The notes under the pieces were generated by a model. It was not told where the DNA came from. It saw only the letters and a list, made by a program, of their open reading frames with translations, and ran no database searches. A stretch of 15,888 nt of DNA from Pseudomonadota bacterium (GTDB taxonomy: Bacteria > Pseudomonadota > Gammaproteobacteria > Steroidobacterales > Steroidobacteraceae), in assembly GCA_018241455.1 (NCBI GenBank), contig JAFEDW010000017.1, positions 1 to 15,888 on the forward strand. Reading direction: 5' to 3'. Both the position numbers and the translations under genes were made by a program. Positions within the stretch are counted from its first letter, which is position 1. Each line of letters starts with the position of its first letter. This document shows, one piece after another, positions 6,971-14,290 of the stretch.

Positions 6971-9900
6971 CACACCCCGCGCCGATACTGGCCGCCCACC
7001 TCGTAGAGCGCATGCGAGATCTGGCCGAGCGAGCACACGCGCACCGCCTCGAGCAGCTCGGCGAACACATTGCCATCCGCCGCGGCGGCCTGCTGCAACC
7101 GCTGCAACGCCGCCGCACTGTGGTCGGCATTGCGCAACTGGAAACCGCGCACGGCGTCGACCTGGTGCTGTTTCTCGGCCTCGGTGGAGCGGATCAGCGC
7201 CACGGCTTCGTGCTGCGCCGCCGCGTCGGCTTCGCCCAGGAAGGTATTGACGCCGATCAGCGGCAGCGTGCCATCGTGCTTGCGGGTTTCGTAGTACAGG
7301 CTCTCTTCCTGGATCTTGCCGCGCTGGTACATCGTCTCCATCGCGCCCAGCACGCCGCCGCGTTCCGAGATCGCCTCGAACTCGCGGTACACCGCTTCCT
7401 CGACCATGTCGGTCAGGTATTCCATCAGGAACGAACCCGACCAGGGGTTCTGGTTCAGGTTCAAGCCGAGCTCGCGGTTGATGATCAGCTGGATCGCGAC
7501 CGCGCGGCGCACGCTCTCTTCGGTCGGCGTCGTCAGCGCCTCGTCGTACGCATTCGTGTGCAGCGAGTTGCAGTTGTCGAACAAGGCATACAGCGCCTGC
7601 AGCGTCGTGCGGATGTCGTTGAACTGGATCTCCTGCGCGTGCAGCGAGCGGCCGGAGGTCTGGATGTGGTACTTGAGCATCTGGCTGCGGGCATCGCCAT
7701 GGTAGAGCTCGCGCATGGCGCGCGCCCAGATGCGCCGCGCGACGCGGCCGATCACCGCGTACTCAGCGTCCATGCCGTTCGAGAAGAAGAACGACAGGTT
7801 GGGCGCGAAATCGTTGATGCGCATGCCGCGCGCCAGGTAGTACTCGACGATCGTGAAACCGTTGGCCAGCGTGAACGCCAGCTGGCTGATCGGGTTGGCG
7901 CCCGCTTCCGCGATGTGGTAGCCGGAGATCGACACCGAATAGAAATTGCGCACCTTGTGGTCGATGAAGTACCGCTGCACGTCGCCCATCATGCGCATTG
8001 CGAACTCGGTCGAGAAGATGCAGGTGTTCTGCGCCTGGTCTTCCTTGAGGATGTCGGCCTGCACCGTGCCGCGCACCTGCGAGAGCGCCTCCGCGCGGAT
8101 GTGCGCGTATTCCGCAGGCGTGAGTACGCCCGGCGCCACCAGCTGCTGGCCGCTGACGCCGAGCAGCGCCAGGCCGCTGCCGTCGTGCCCATCGGGCAGC
8201 TCGCCCTGGTATGACGGCAACGGCAAGCCGCGCGTACGCAGAGGCCCGAGCAGTTCCGCGATGCGCTGCTCCGCGGCCGCCCAGCGATTGTGGTCCTTGA
8301 GGTAGCGCTCGACGCGTTGGTCGATCGCGGTGTTCATGAACATCGCCAGGATGATCGGCGCCGGCCCGTTGATCGTCATCGACACCGAGGTCGTCGGCTT
8401 GCACAGGTCGAAGCCCGAGTACAGCTTCTTCATGTCATCCAGCGTCGCGACCGACACGCCGGAATTGCCGGTGCGCCCGTAGATGTCGGGCCGCGTGTCG
8501 GGATCTTCGCCGTACAGCGTGGTCGAATCGAAGGCGGTCGACAAACGCGTGGCCGCATGGCCGCGCGCCAGCAGGTGGAAACGCCGGTTGGTGCGCTCGG
8601 GCGGGCCTTCGCCGGCGAACATGCGGATCGGATCCTCGGCCTCGCGCCGGTACGGATACACGCCGCCCGTGTACGGATAGGCGCCCGGCAGGTTTTCGCT
8701 GCCGAGGAAGCGCAGCTGCTCGCCCCAGTCCCTGAAATTCGGCACCGCCAGCTTCGGCACGCGGTTGCGGCTCATCGTCTCGGTGTAGTTTTCGCCGCTC
8801 AACATCTTGCCGCGCACCTTGAACTGGTACTGGTCGGCACGCGCGGCCGCGGCACGCGCGGGCCAGGCTTTCAGCAGGCCGATGCCTTCCGCCCCGATGG
8901 CCTCGAGCGCCTGGTTGTAGGCGCGGCGCAGTTCGAGGCGCGTGGCGTCCGCGGCACCGTCGGCCACCGCGGCATCGGCATAGCGCTCGAGCGGCGACGG
9001 CAGCGCGGCATCGTGCAGCGCCAGCAGCGACTCATGCAGCGCATGGCAGCGACGCGCGCAATCGGCACTGCGCTCGAGATCGGCGCGGCTGCGGCGCCCC
9101 GCGCCGGCAATCTCCGCCAGGTAGCGGCTGCGCGCGCCCGGAATGAGCGGATCGCGCGAACGGAACTCGGTGGCGCCGACCGGCACCGGTTGCCCGTCGC
9201 GCTCGCTCCAGCGAAGTTTCCCGATCGCCTTTGCATCGAGCGCGGCCAACACCGCGCCGAACAGGCGATTGACGCCCGGATCGTTGAAACGGCTGGCGAT
9301 CGTCGGGTACACCGGCAGCTCGGGATCCTTGAGTTTGGCCCGCTCCGGATGGTTGCGGCGCCACTGCTTGCGCACGTCGCGCAGCGCATCCTCGGCGCCG
9401 CGCTTCTCGAACTTGTTGAGCACGACCAGGTCGGCGAAATCGAGCATGTCGATCTTCTCGAGCTGGCTCGCGGCGCCGTATTCGCTGGTCATGACATAGA
9501 GCGACAAGTCGGCCAGGTCGGCGATCTCGGTATCGCTCTGGCCGATGCCGGCCGTCTCCACCAGGACCAGGTCGAAGCCGGCATGCGTGTACAGCTCGAT
9601 CACGTCGTGCAGCACGGCCGAGGTCGCCAGGTGTTCGCGGCGCGTCGCCAGCGAGCGCATGAACACCGACGGCGCCGCCAGTGCGTTCATGCGGATGCGA
9701 TCGCCGAGCAGCGCGCCGCCCGAGCGGCGCCGCGTCGGATCGATCGCCACGACGGCGATCTGCCGTTCGGGGAAGGCGCGCACGAAACGCTGCAACAGCT
9801 CGTCGGTGAGTGAACTCTTGCCGGCGCCGCCGGTGCCGGTGATGCCGATCACCGGCGCGGCGCGTTTGGTCTTCGCCAGCGCCTGGCGGATCTGCTCGGC

Positions 9901-10476
9901 GGCGCGCTCGTCGCCGTGGCCGCCCTCCAGCGCCGTGATGCTGCGCGCGATCTGCGCATGGTCGCGCGCATTGAGCGGGCCAAATGCGTATGCCGGCCGG
10001 CGCGCCGCACGCACGCGCGCGAACACGTCGTCGATCATGCCATGCAGGCCGAGCAGGCGGCCGTCTTCCGGCGTGTAGATCTTCTCGACGCCGTGGCGTT
10101 CGAGCGCGGCAATCTCCGTGGGCGAGATCGTGCCGCCACCGCCGACGATGACGCGGATGTGGCTGGCGCCGAGCTCGCGCAGCATGTCGACCATGTAGGC
10201 GAAGTATTCGTTGTGGCCGCCCTGGTAGGAGCTGACGGCGATCGCGTCGGCATCCTCCTCGATGGCGGCGCGCACGATGTCGGCGACGCTGCGATTGTGG
10301 CCGAGGTGCACGACCTCGGCGCCATGCGCCTGCAACAGGCGGCGGATCATGTTGATCGCGGCGTCGTGTCCGTCGAACAGCGAGGCAGCACTGACGAAGC
10401 GCAGCGGCGGCGGCGGCGCGGCCACCGCGGGTGCATCGCGCAACGCAGCCGTGCGGCCCGGGGATTTGGCGCTCAT
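6970..10476 (-). CDS. icmF: Fused isobutyryl-CoA mutase (B12 domain, G-protein chaperone, mutase)
   Basis: This adenosylcobalamin-dependent carbon-skeleton mutase interconverts isobutyryl-CoA and n-butyryl-CoA; some members also act on pivalyl/isovaleryl-CoA. The 1,168-residue domain order is that of IcmF. A B12-binding domain (about 25-155) carries the DxH motif SLFDGHDAAIN (Asp35, His37). The MeaI-type GTPase (about 205-415) has P-loop GITGTGGAGKSS (211-222) and ETAGIGQSD (307-315). A linker follows, then the TIM-barrel mutase with AYPYTGGVYPYRR (599-611), KPTTSVSMTINGPAP (693-707) and SISGYHIAEAGA (849-860). Gln816 in DQAQNTCIF sits where methylmalonyl-CoA mutase has its CoA-carboxylate arginine, which argues for IcmF. 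The GTPase base-recognition motif is NKFE, not NKxD. The ATG at 10476 has GGAAG five bases upstream; ATG 10488 and TTG 10491 are alternatives. It heads a tightly overlapping three-gene operon. Confidence 0.95.
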   Translation of the reverse strand: MSAKSPGRTAALRDAPAVAAPPPPLRFVSAASLFDGHDAAINMIRRLLQAHGAEVVHLGHNRSVADIVRAAIEEDADAIAVSSYQGGHNEYFAYMVDMLRELGASHIRVIVGGGGTISPTEIAALERHGVEKIYTPEDGRLLGLHGMIDDVFARVRAARRPAYAFGPLNARDHAQIARSITALEGGHGDERAAEQIRQALAKTKRAAPVIGITGTGGAGKSSLTDELLQRFVRAFPERQIAVVAIDPTRRRSGGALLGDRIRMNALAAPSVFMRSLATRREHLATSAVLHDVIELYTHAGFDLVLVETAGIGQSDTEIADLADLSLYVMTSEYGAASQLEKIDMLDFADLVVLNKFEKRGAEDALRDVRKQWRRNHPERAKLKDPELPVYPTIASRFNDPGVNRLFGAVLAALDAKAIGKLRWSERDGQPVPVGATEFRSRDPLIPGARSRYLAEIAGAGRRSRADLERSADCARRCHALHESLLALHDAALPSPLERYADAAVADGAADATRLELRRAYNQALEAIGAEGIGLLKAWPARAAAARADQYQFKVRGKMLSGENYTETMSRNRVPKLAVPNFRDWGEQLRFLGSENLPGAYPYTGGVYPYRREAEDPIRMFAGEGPPERTNRRFHLLARGHAATRLSTAFDSTTLYGEDPDTRPDIYGRTGNSGVSVATLDDMKKLYSGFDLCKPTTSVSMTINGPAPIILAMFMNTAIDQRVERYLKDHNRWAAAEQRIAELLGPLRTRGLPLPSYQGELPDGHDGSGLALLGVSGQQLVAPGVLTPAEYAHIRAEALSQVRGTVQADILKEDQAQNTCIFSTEFAMRMMGDVQRYFIDHKVRNFYSVSISGYHIAEAGANPISQLAFTLANGFTIVEYYLARGMRINDFAPNLSFFFSNGMDAEYAVIGRVARRIWARAMRELYHGDARSQMLKYHIQTSGRSLHAQEIQFNDIRTTLQALYALFDNCNSLHTNAYDEALTTPTEESVRRAVAIQLIINRELGLNLNQNPWSGSFLMEYLTDMVEEAVYREFEAISERGGVLGAMETMYQRGKIQEESLYYETRKHDGTLPLIGVNTFLGEADAAAQHEAVALIRSTEAEKQHQVDAVRGFQLRNADHSAAALQRLQQAAAADGNVFAELLEAVRVCSLGQISHALYEVGGQYRRGV

Positions 10477-10512
10477 GGCGGCTTCCATCAAATGTTACCC
10501 GGGAGTATGATC
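10477..10512. promoter_or_regulatory. Very short divergent control region between icmF and the TetR gene
   Basis: Only about 36 bases separate the chosen start codons, so promoters for one or both genes must reach into the other's coding sequence. A TATGAT box (10506-10511, five of six -10 bases) reads rightward and overlaps the proposed TetR start codons. CCCGGG (10498-10503) sits mid-spacer. A TetR-family site here could control both directions. No convincing -35 box or long palindrome is seen. Confidence 0.35.
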
Positions 10513-11184
10513 GTGCCCGCCATGAGCGTCAACCCGGTCACTGTGCAACGGCGCGAGGCCAAGCCATCGCACCCTTCGCCCTGGCGGAGCCGCCGCAAGG
10601 CGCGGGCCGACCGCGGGCTGAAACGCGACGCGGTGATCCGCGCCGCGGCCCGCGCCTTCAACGCCCGCGGCTACCACAACACCTCGCTCGACGACATCGC
10701 CGCGACGCTGGAAGTGACCAAGCCGACGCTCTATTACTACGTCGCGAACAAGGAGCAGTTGCTGTTCGAGTGCTTCTGCGCCGGCATCGAACCGGTGCGG
10801 GCGGCCTTCCGTGACGCGCGCGCCGGCGGCGCGGATGCGCGCACGCGCCTGCGCGCCGCGTTGCTGCGCTACGCGCAGGCCATCGCCTCCGATTTTGGCT
10901 GGTGCATGGTGCGGGCCGAGGACCAGGACCTGAGCGACTCGATGCGCGCTCACGTCAAGGCGCTCAAGTCCGAAATCGACCAGGCCATGCGCCGGCTGTT
11001 GCGCGAAGGCCTGGCCGATGGTTCCATCGGCGCATGCGATCCGAAGATGACCGCCTTTGCGCTGGCCGGCGCGCTCAACTGGATCGCGCACTGGTATCGC
11101 GACGACCAGTCGCAGTCCGCGGCACAGATCGCCGCCGCCTTCGTCGCGCTGTTCGAGAATGGATTGAAGCCGCGCACCACCTGA
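10513..11184 (+). CDS. TetR/AcrR-family transcriptional regulator
   Basis: This 223-residue regulator has a basic N-terminal arm (RSRRKARADRG), then the TetR DNA-binding domain: KRDAVIRAAARAFNARGYHN, TSLDDIAATLEVTKPTLYYY (57-76, the helix-turn-helix) and VANKEQLLFECF. A helical ligand-binding and dimer domain follows, ending FALAGALNWIAHWYRDD. The GTG at 10513 is preferred because GGGAG (10501-10505) is seven bases upstream. ATG 10507 is too close to that site and ATG 10522 is possible. It is 28 bases upstream of the thiolase on the same strand and divergent from icmF, which suggests an acyl-CoA or fatty-acid responsive repressor controlling both transcripts, itself included. The ligand is not known; the role is inferred from position. 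Confidence 0.9.
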   Translation: MPAMSVNPVTVQRREAKPSHPSPWRSRRKARADRGLKRDAVIRAAARAFNARGYHNTSLDDIAATLEVTKPTLYYYVANKEQLLFECFCAGIEPVRAAFRDARAGGADARTRLRAALLRYAQAIASDFGWCMVRAEDQDLSDSMRAHVKALKSEIDQAMRRLLREGLADGSIGACDPKMTAFALAGALNWIAHWYRDDQSQSAAQIAAAFVALFENGLKPRTT

Positions 11185-11212
11185 TGCGCCACCTCGCTAC
11201 CGGAGCCCTGCC

Positions 11213-12391
11213 ATGACCGATGCCGTCGTCTTCCTCAGCTGCCGCCGCACGCCGATCGGCGCTTTCCAGGGTGCGCTGGCCTCGCTGACTGCGCCGCAAT
11301 TAGGTTCGGTCGCGATGCGCGCGGCCATCAGCTCGGCGGGTGTTGCGGCCGCCGACCTCGACGAAGTCGTCATGGGCTGCGTACTCCCGGCCGGGCTCGG
11401 GCAGGCGCCGGCGCGACAGGCGGCGCTCGGCGCGGACGTTCCGACCGGCGTGCCGGCCACCACGGTGAACAAGATGTGCGGCTCGGCGATGAAGGCGATC
11501 ATGCTCGGCGCCGACCAGCTCGCCGCCGGCCGCGCCGCGCTGGTGCTGGCCGGTGGGCTCGAGTCGATGAGCAACGCGCCCTACCTGCTGCCGAAGGCGC
11601 GCACCGGCTATCGCATGGGGCACGGCGAGATCCTCGACCATATGTTCTACGACGGCCTGCAATCCCCGTGGGACGGCAAGTTGATGGGTTGCTTCGCCGA
11701 CGCGACGGCGCAGAAGTACGCGTTCTCGCGCGAGCAGCAGGATGCATTCGCGGCCGAGTCGGTGCGGCGTGCAATGCGCGCGCTCGAGGCCGGCGATTTC
11801 GACGCCGAGGTCGCGCCGGTCGAGATCAAGGGCCGCAAGGGCGTCACGACGGTCGCGCGCGATGAAACCCCGCTCAAGTGCGACCTGGCGAAGATCGCGA
11901 CGCTGAAACCCGCGTTCGGCGCCAACGGCACGGTGACCGCCGCCTCGTCGTCATCGATTTCGGACGGCGCCGCCGCGGCGGTGCTGGCGCGCGAATCCGT
12001 GGCGTTGCAGCGCAACCTGCAGCCGGTGGCGCGCCTGGTTGCGTGGGCGAGCAGCGCGCTGTCGCCCGAATGGTTCACGGTCGCTCCGGTGGCGGCGATC
12101 AACAAGGTGCTGCAGGCGGCGGCCTGGAAGGCGTCGGACGTCGACCTGTACGAAATCAACGAAGCCTTCGCCGTGGTCGCGATGGCCGCGATACGCGAAC
12201 TCGGGCTCGATCACGGGCGCGTCAACGTGCGTGGCGGCGCCTGCGCGCTCGGCCATCCGATCGGTGCGACCGGCGCGCGCATCATCACGACGCTCATCCA
12301 CGCGCTGCGCCAGCGCGGCGGCCGGCGCGGCGTGGCGGCACTCTGCATCGGCGGCGGTGAAGCCACCGCGGTGGCCATCGAACTGGTATGA
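11213..12391 (+). CDS. Acetyl-CoA acetyltransferase-type thiolase
   Basis: This 392-residue thiolase cleaves or condenses short 3-ketoacyl-CoAs (acetoacetyl-CoA and possibly 2-methylacetoacetyl-CoA) in the cytoplasm. All catalytic residues are at the same numbers as in the Zoogloea biosynthetic thiolase: Cys89 in NKMCGSAMKA, His348 in GGACALGHPIGATGARI, and Cys378 in CIGGGEATA. NEAFAV and GGLESMSNAPY are also family marks. GGAG lies seven bases before the ATG. The downstream dehydrogenase gene begins nine bases after its stop, so the two enzymes form one unit behind the TetR gene. The pairing with an HSD10-type dehydrogenase points to the last two steps of isoleucine or short-chain acyl-CoA breakdown; a polyhydroxybutyrate role is possible but no phaB or phaC is nearby. 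Confidence 0.95.
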   Translation: MTDAVVFLSCRRTPIGAFQGALASLTAPQLGSVAMRAAISSAGVAAADLDEVVMGCVLPAGLGQAPARQAALGADVPTGVPATTVNKMCGSAMKAIMLGADQLAAGRAALVLAGGLESMSNAPYLLPKARTGYRMGHGEILDHMFYDGLQSPWDGKLMGCFADATAQKYAFSREQQDAFAAESVRRAMRALEAGDFDAEVAPVEIKGRKGVTTVARDETPLKCDLAKIATLKPAFGANGTVTAASSSSISDGAAAAVLARESVALQRNLQPVARLVAWASSALSPEWFTVAPVAAINKVLQAAAWKASDVDLYEINEAFAVVAMAAIRELGLDHGRVNVRGGACALGHPIGATGARIITTLIHALRQRGGRRGVAALCIGGGEATAVAIELV

Positions 12392-12400
12392 GGTAAGCCC

Positions 12401-13168
12401 ATGCACATCAGCGCAGCCCGCGCCGTCATTACCGGCGGCGCCTCCGGACTCGGCTACGGCGTCGCCAGCCATTTCATCGGCCAGGGCGCAACCGTGACGA
12501 TGCTCGACGTGCAGGCGGAAAGCGGCGCACGCGCGGCGCGCGAACTCGGCGAACGCGCTTCGTTCATCGCGTGCGATGTCACCGCCGAAGCGCAGGTCAA
12601 TGCAGCGATGGCCAGGGCCGCCGCCGACATGGGCGGGCTCAACCTGCTGGTCAATTGCGCCGGCATCAGTGGCTCGGCGCGCGTGCTTGGCCGCAATGGG
12701 CCGATGCCGGGCGAGTTGTACACCAAGGTCATCCACATCAACCTGATCGGCACCTTCCTGTGCGACAAGGCCGCGGCCGAGATCATGCAGCGGAATACGC
12801 CGGGCACCGACGGTGAGCGCGGCGTCATCGTGCACACCTCGTCGGTCGCGGCCTTCGAAGGCCAGATCGGCCAGGCGGCTTACGCCGCGACCAAGGCCGG
12901 GGTGGCCGGCATGACGCTGCCGCTGGCGCGCGAATTCGCTGCCTTCGGCATCCGCGTCATGTCGATCGCGCCGGGATTGTTCAGCACGCCGATGCTTGCG
13001 GGCATGCCGCAGGAAGTGCAGGACTCGCTTGCCCGCCAGGTGCCGTTCCCGGCGCGGCTCGGGCGCGCCGAGGAATTCGCGCGGCTGGTGCAGGCGATCT
13101 TCGAGATCCCGATGCTCAATGGCGAGACGATCCGCCTCGACGGCGCGATCCGCATGCAGCCGAAGTGA
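12401..13168 (+). CDS. HSD10-like short-chain 3-hydroxyacyl-CoA dehydrogenase
   Basis: This 255-residue NAD-dependent dehydrogenase closely resembles mitochondrial 17-beta-HSD type 10 (3-hydroxyacyl-CoA / 2-methyl-3-hydroxybutyryl-CoA dehydrogenase). Landmarks are the cofactor loop TGGASGLG (11-18), Asp36 after the second strand (MLDV, NAD preference), NCAG (85-88), and the catalytic Ser148, Tyr161 and Lys165 in SSVAAFEGQIGQAAYAATKAG. The C-terminal half keeps long stretches recognisable from HSD10, such as GIRVMSIAPGLFSTPML, RQVPFPARLG and NGETIRLDGAIRMQP. A GAGG site overlaps the thiolase stop codon, indicating tight coupling with that gene. It should oxidise the 3-hydroxyacyl-CoA that the thiolase then cleaves. 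Steroid or other alcohol substrates are also known for the family, so the substrate is inferred from the neighbour. Its stop is seven bases from the convergent fliM stop. Confidence 0.93.
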   Translation: MHISAARAVITGGASGLGYGVASHFIGQGATVTMLDVQAESGARAARELGERASFIACDVTAEAQVNAAMARAAADMGGLNLLVNCAGISGSARVLGRNGPMPGELYTKVIHINLIGTFLCDKAAAEIMQRNTPGTDGERGVIVHTSSVAAFEGQIGQAAYAATKAGVAGMTLPLAREFAAFGIRVMSIAPGLFSTPMLAGMPQEVQDSLARQVPFPARLGRAEEFARLVQAIFEIPMLNGETIRLDGAIRMQPK

Positions 13169-13175
13169 AGCGCGG

Positions 13176-14144
13176 TCAGCGGCGTGCGCCGCGCTCGACC
13201 TTGACCGCTTCCTGGCCGCGTGAACCGCCGAATCCGCCGCTGAAGATCGGCACGCCCTCGGCATAGACAGTCGCCTGGCCGGCGAAATCGAAGGGCACGA
13301 CATCGCCGGGCCGCAGCGCCAACAGCCGCCCGAGCGTCACGTCGGCGTTGCCGAGCACGGTGCGGATTTCCACCTCGGCCTTCTCGGCTTCCGTGCGCAG
13401 CGACTCGTACCAGCGCGCGTCGGGCTTCTCGCCGTTGCCGCTCAGCCCGAAGTCGAGCCGGTCGCGCAGCGGTTCGATCATCGCCTGCGGCAGCACCAGC
13501 TGCAGTTCGCCACCGTCGCCATCCAGCTCGATGCGGAATGGCGCCGTGACCACGAGTTCGGCCGGGCTGATCTGGTTGACGAACTGCGGATTGGTCTCGG
13601 TGGCGAAATGTTCGGGCTCGATCGCGACGACCGGCGCCCAGGCGCTCTTGAGGTCGGCGATGATGTTCTTGCGCACGACTTCGACGATCCTCGATTCGGT
13701 GGCCGTGAAATCGCGGCCCTCGATCTTCGCGGCGCGGCCGGCGCCGCCGAAATACTTGTCCACGACGGCCGACACCAGCGCGGGCGCCAGCACGATGACC
13801 GCCGCGCCACGCAGTGGCGCCAGGCGCAGCAGGTTGATGCTGCTGGGCACTGGCAGCGTGCGCAGCAGGTCGCCGCTGCGCTGCACGCTGACCGGCAGGA
13901 CGTTGACCTGCGCCGCATGCCTGAGCATCGCGCTCAGGCTGGCACGAAACAGCCGTGCGAAGCGCTCGTTGACCATCTCGAGCTTCGGCACGCGCCCGCC
14001 GGCGATCGGAATCTCGCTCTTGAAATCGTAGCGGCGCGGCGTACCGGCCGGACCGCGCTGGTCGGCGGTCGAGATCTCGCCGCTGTCCACGCCGCCCAGC
14101 AGCGCGTCGATCTCTTCCTGCTTGAGTACTTCAGGGTCTGTCAC
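13176..14144 (-). CDS. fliM: Flagellar motor switch protein FliM
   Basis: FliM is the middle component of the cytoplasmic C-ring switch and carries the docking site for phosphorylated CheY. The 322-residue product has normal length. The GTG at 14144 is preceded by GGGAG six bases upstream, and the product begins with the CheY-binding peptide LKQEEIDALLGG (7-18). The middle domain follows (about 45-225, with YFGGAGRA and GRDFTATESRIVEVV), then the C-terminal SpoA domain (about 255-315: EVEIRTVLGNADVTLGRLLALRPGDVVPF...VPIFSGGFGG). No fliL, fliN or other flagellar gene is adjacent; neighbours are a dehydrogenase and an amylase, which is unusual because fliM normally sits in a fliL-fliM-fliN cluster. 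A near-perfect sigma-54 promoter lies upstream. It may be a second copy or the only copy in a scattered flagellar system. Confidence 0.94.
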   Translation of the reverse strand: MTDPEVLKQEEIDALLGGVDSGEISTADQRGPAGTPRRYDFKSEIPIAGGRVPKLEMVNERFARLFRASLSAMLRHAAQVNVLPVSVQRSGDLLRTLPVPSSINLLRLAPLRGAAVIVLAPALVSAVVDKYFGGAGRAAKIEGRDFTATESRIVEVVRKNIIADLKSAWAPVVAIEPEHFATETNPQFVNQISPAELVVTAPFRIELDGDGGELQLVLPQAMIEPLRDRLDFGLSGNGEKPDARWYESLRTEAEKAEVEIRTVLGNADVTLGRLLALRPGDVVPFDFAGQATVYAEGVPIFSGGFGGSRGQEAVKVERGARR

Positions 14145-14189
14145 TATCCTCTCCCGGCCACGCGGCCAGATCCAATCATCGGTAATTCG

Positions 14190-14205
14190 AGCAAGATGCG
14201 TGCCG
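14190..14205 (-). promoter_or_regulatory. Sigma-54 (RpoN) promoter for fliM
   Basis: On the minus strand the sequence CGGCACGCATCTTGCT matches the sigma-54 consensus TGGCACG-N4-TTGCW at every defined base except the first T, with the invariant GG-N10-GC spacing. Initiation about 12 bases downstream, near 14179, would leave a leader of about 35 bases holding the GGGAG site and GTG start of fliM. Sigma-54 control of middle flagellar genes is established in Pseudomonas, Vibrio and Xanthomonas relatives. Confidence 0.75.
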
Positions 14206-14228
14206 TGTCGGCGCCAGACCCGGATTGT

Positions 14229-14245
14229 GAAGCGCGTCACGCTTC
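14229..14245. repeat. Near-perfect 17-bp palindrome between fliM and the amylase gene
   Basis: GAAGCGCGTCACGCTTC pairs at seven of eight positions around a central T. It lies 45 bases upstream of the amylase start and about 50-66 bases upstream of the predicted fliM transcription start, so it could be an operator for either gene or an activator site for the sigma-54 promoter. The regulator is not recognised. Confidence 0.38.
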
Positions 14246-14290
14246 TGGGCCAATGGGCGCCGGGGTTTTGACAGCGACGGGGGCCATGCC

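Noticed and set aside
6913..9813. Two long plus-strand frames (433 and 507 residues) opposite icmF
   Set aside because: They mirror the codon periodicity of icmF, carry no recognisable motif and lack good ribosome-binding sites.
6970..10476. Methylmalonyl-CoA mutase as the identity of the B12 enzyme
   Set aside because: Fused B12/G-protein/mutase order and Gln816 in place of the carboxylate-binding Arg point to IcmF rather than a methylmalonyl-CoA mutase.
10496..10507. TACCCGGGAGTA as a TetR operator palindrome
   Set aside because: Only four of six base pairs match and the symmetry does not extend outwards, so it is not better than chance in this GC-rich spacer.
9916..10512. Extended TetR protein beginning inside icmF
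   Set aside because: The extra residues are antisense to icmF; the TetR fold and ribosome-binding site support a start near 10513.
10477..10512. Cobalamin riboswitch upstream of icmF
   Set aside because: The spacer is far too short for the roughly 200-base fold and no B12-box-like sequence is seen.
14268..14273. TTGACA perfect -35 box before the amylase
   Set aside because: A -10 element at 17 bases would fall on the amylase start codon, and no suitable -10 is present there.
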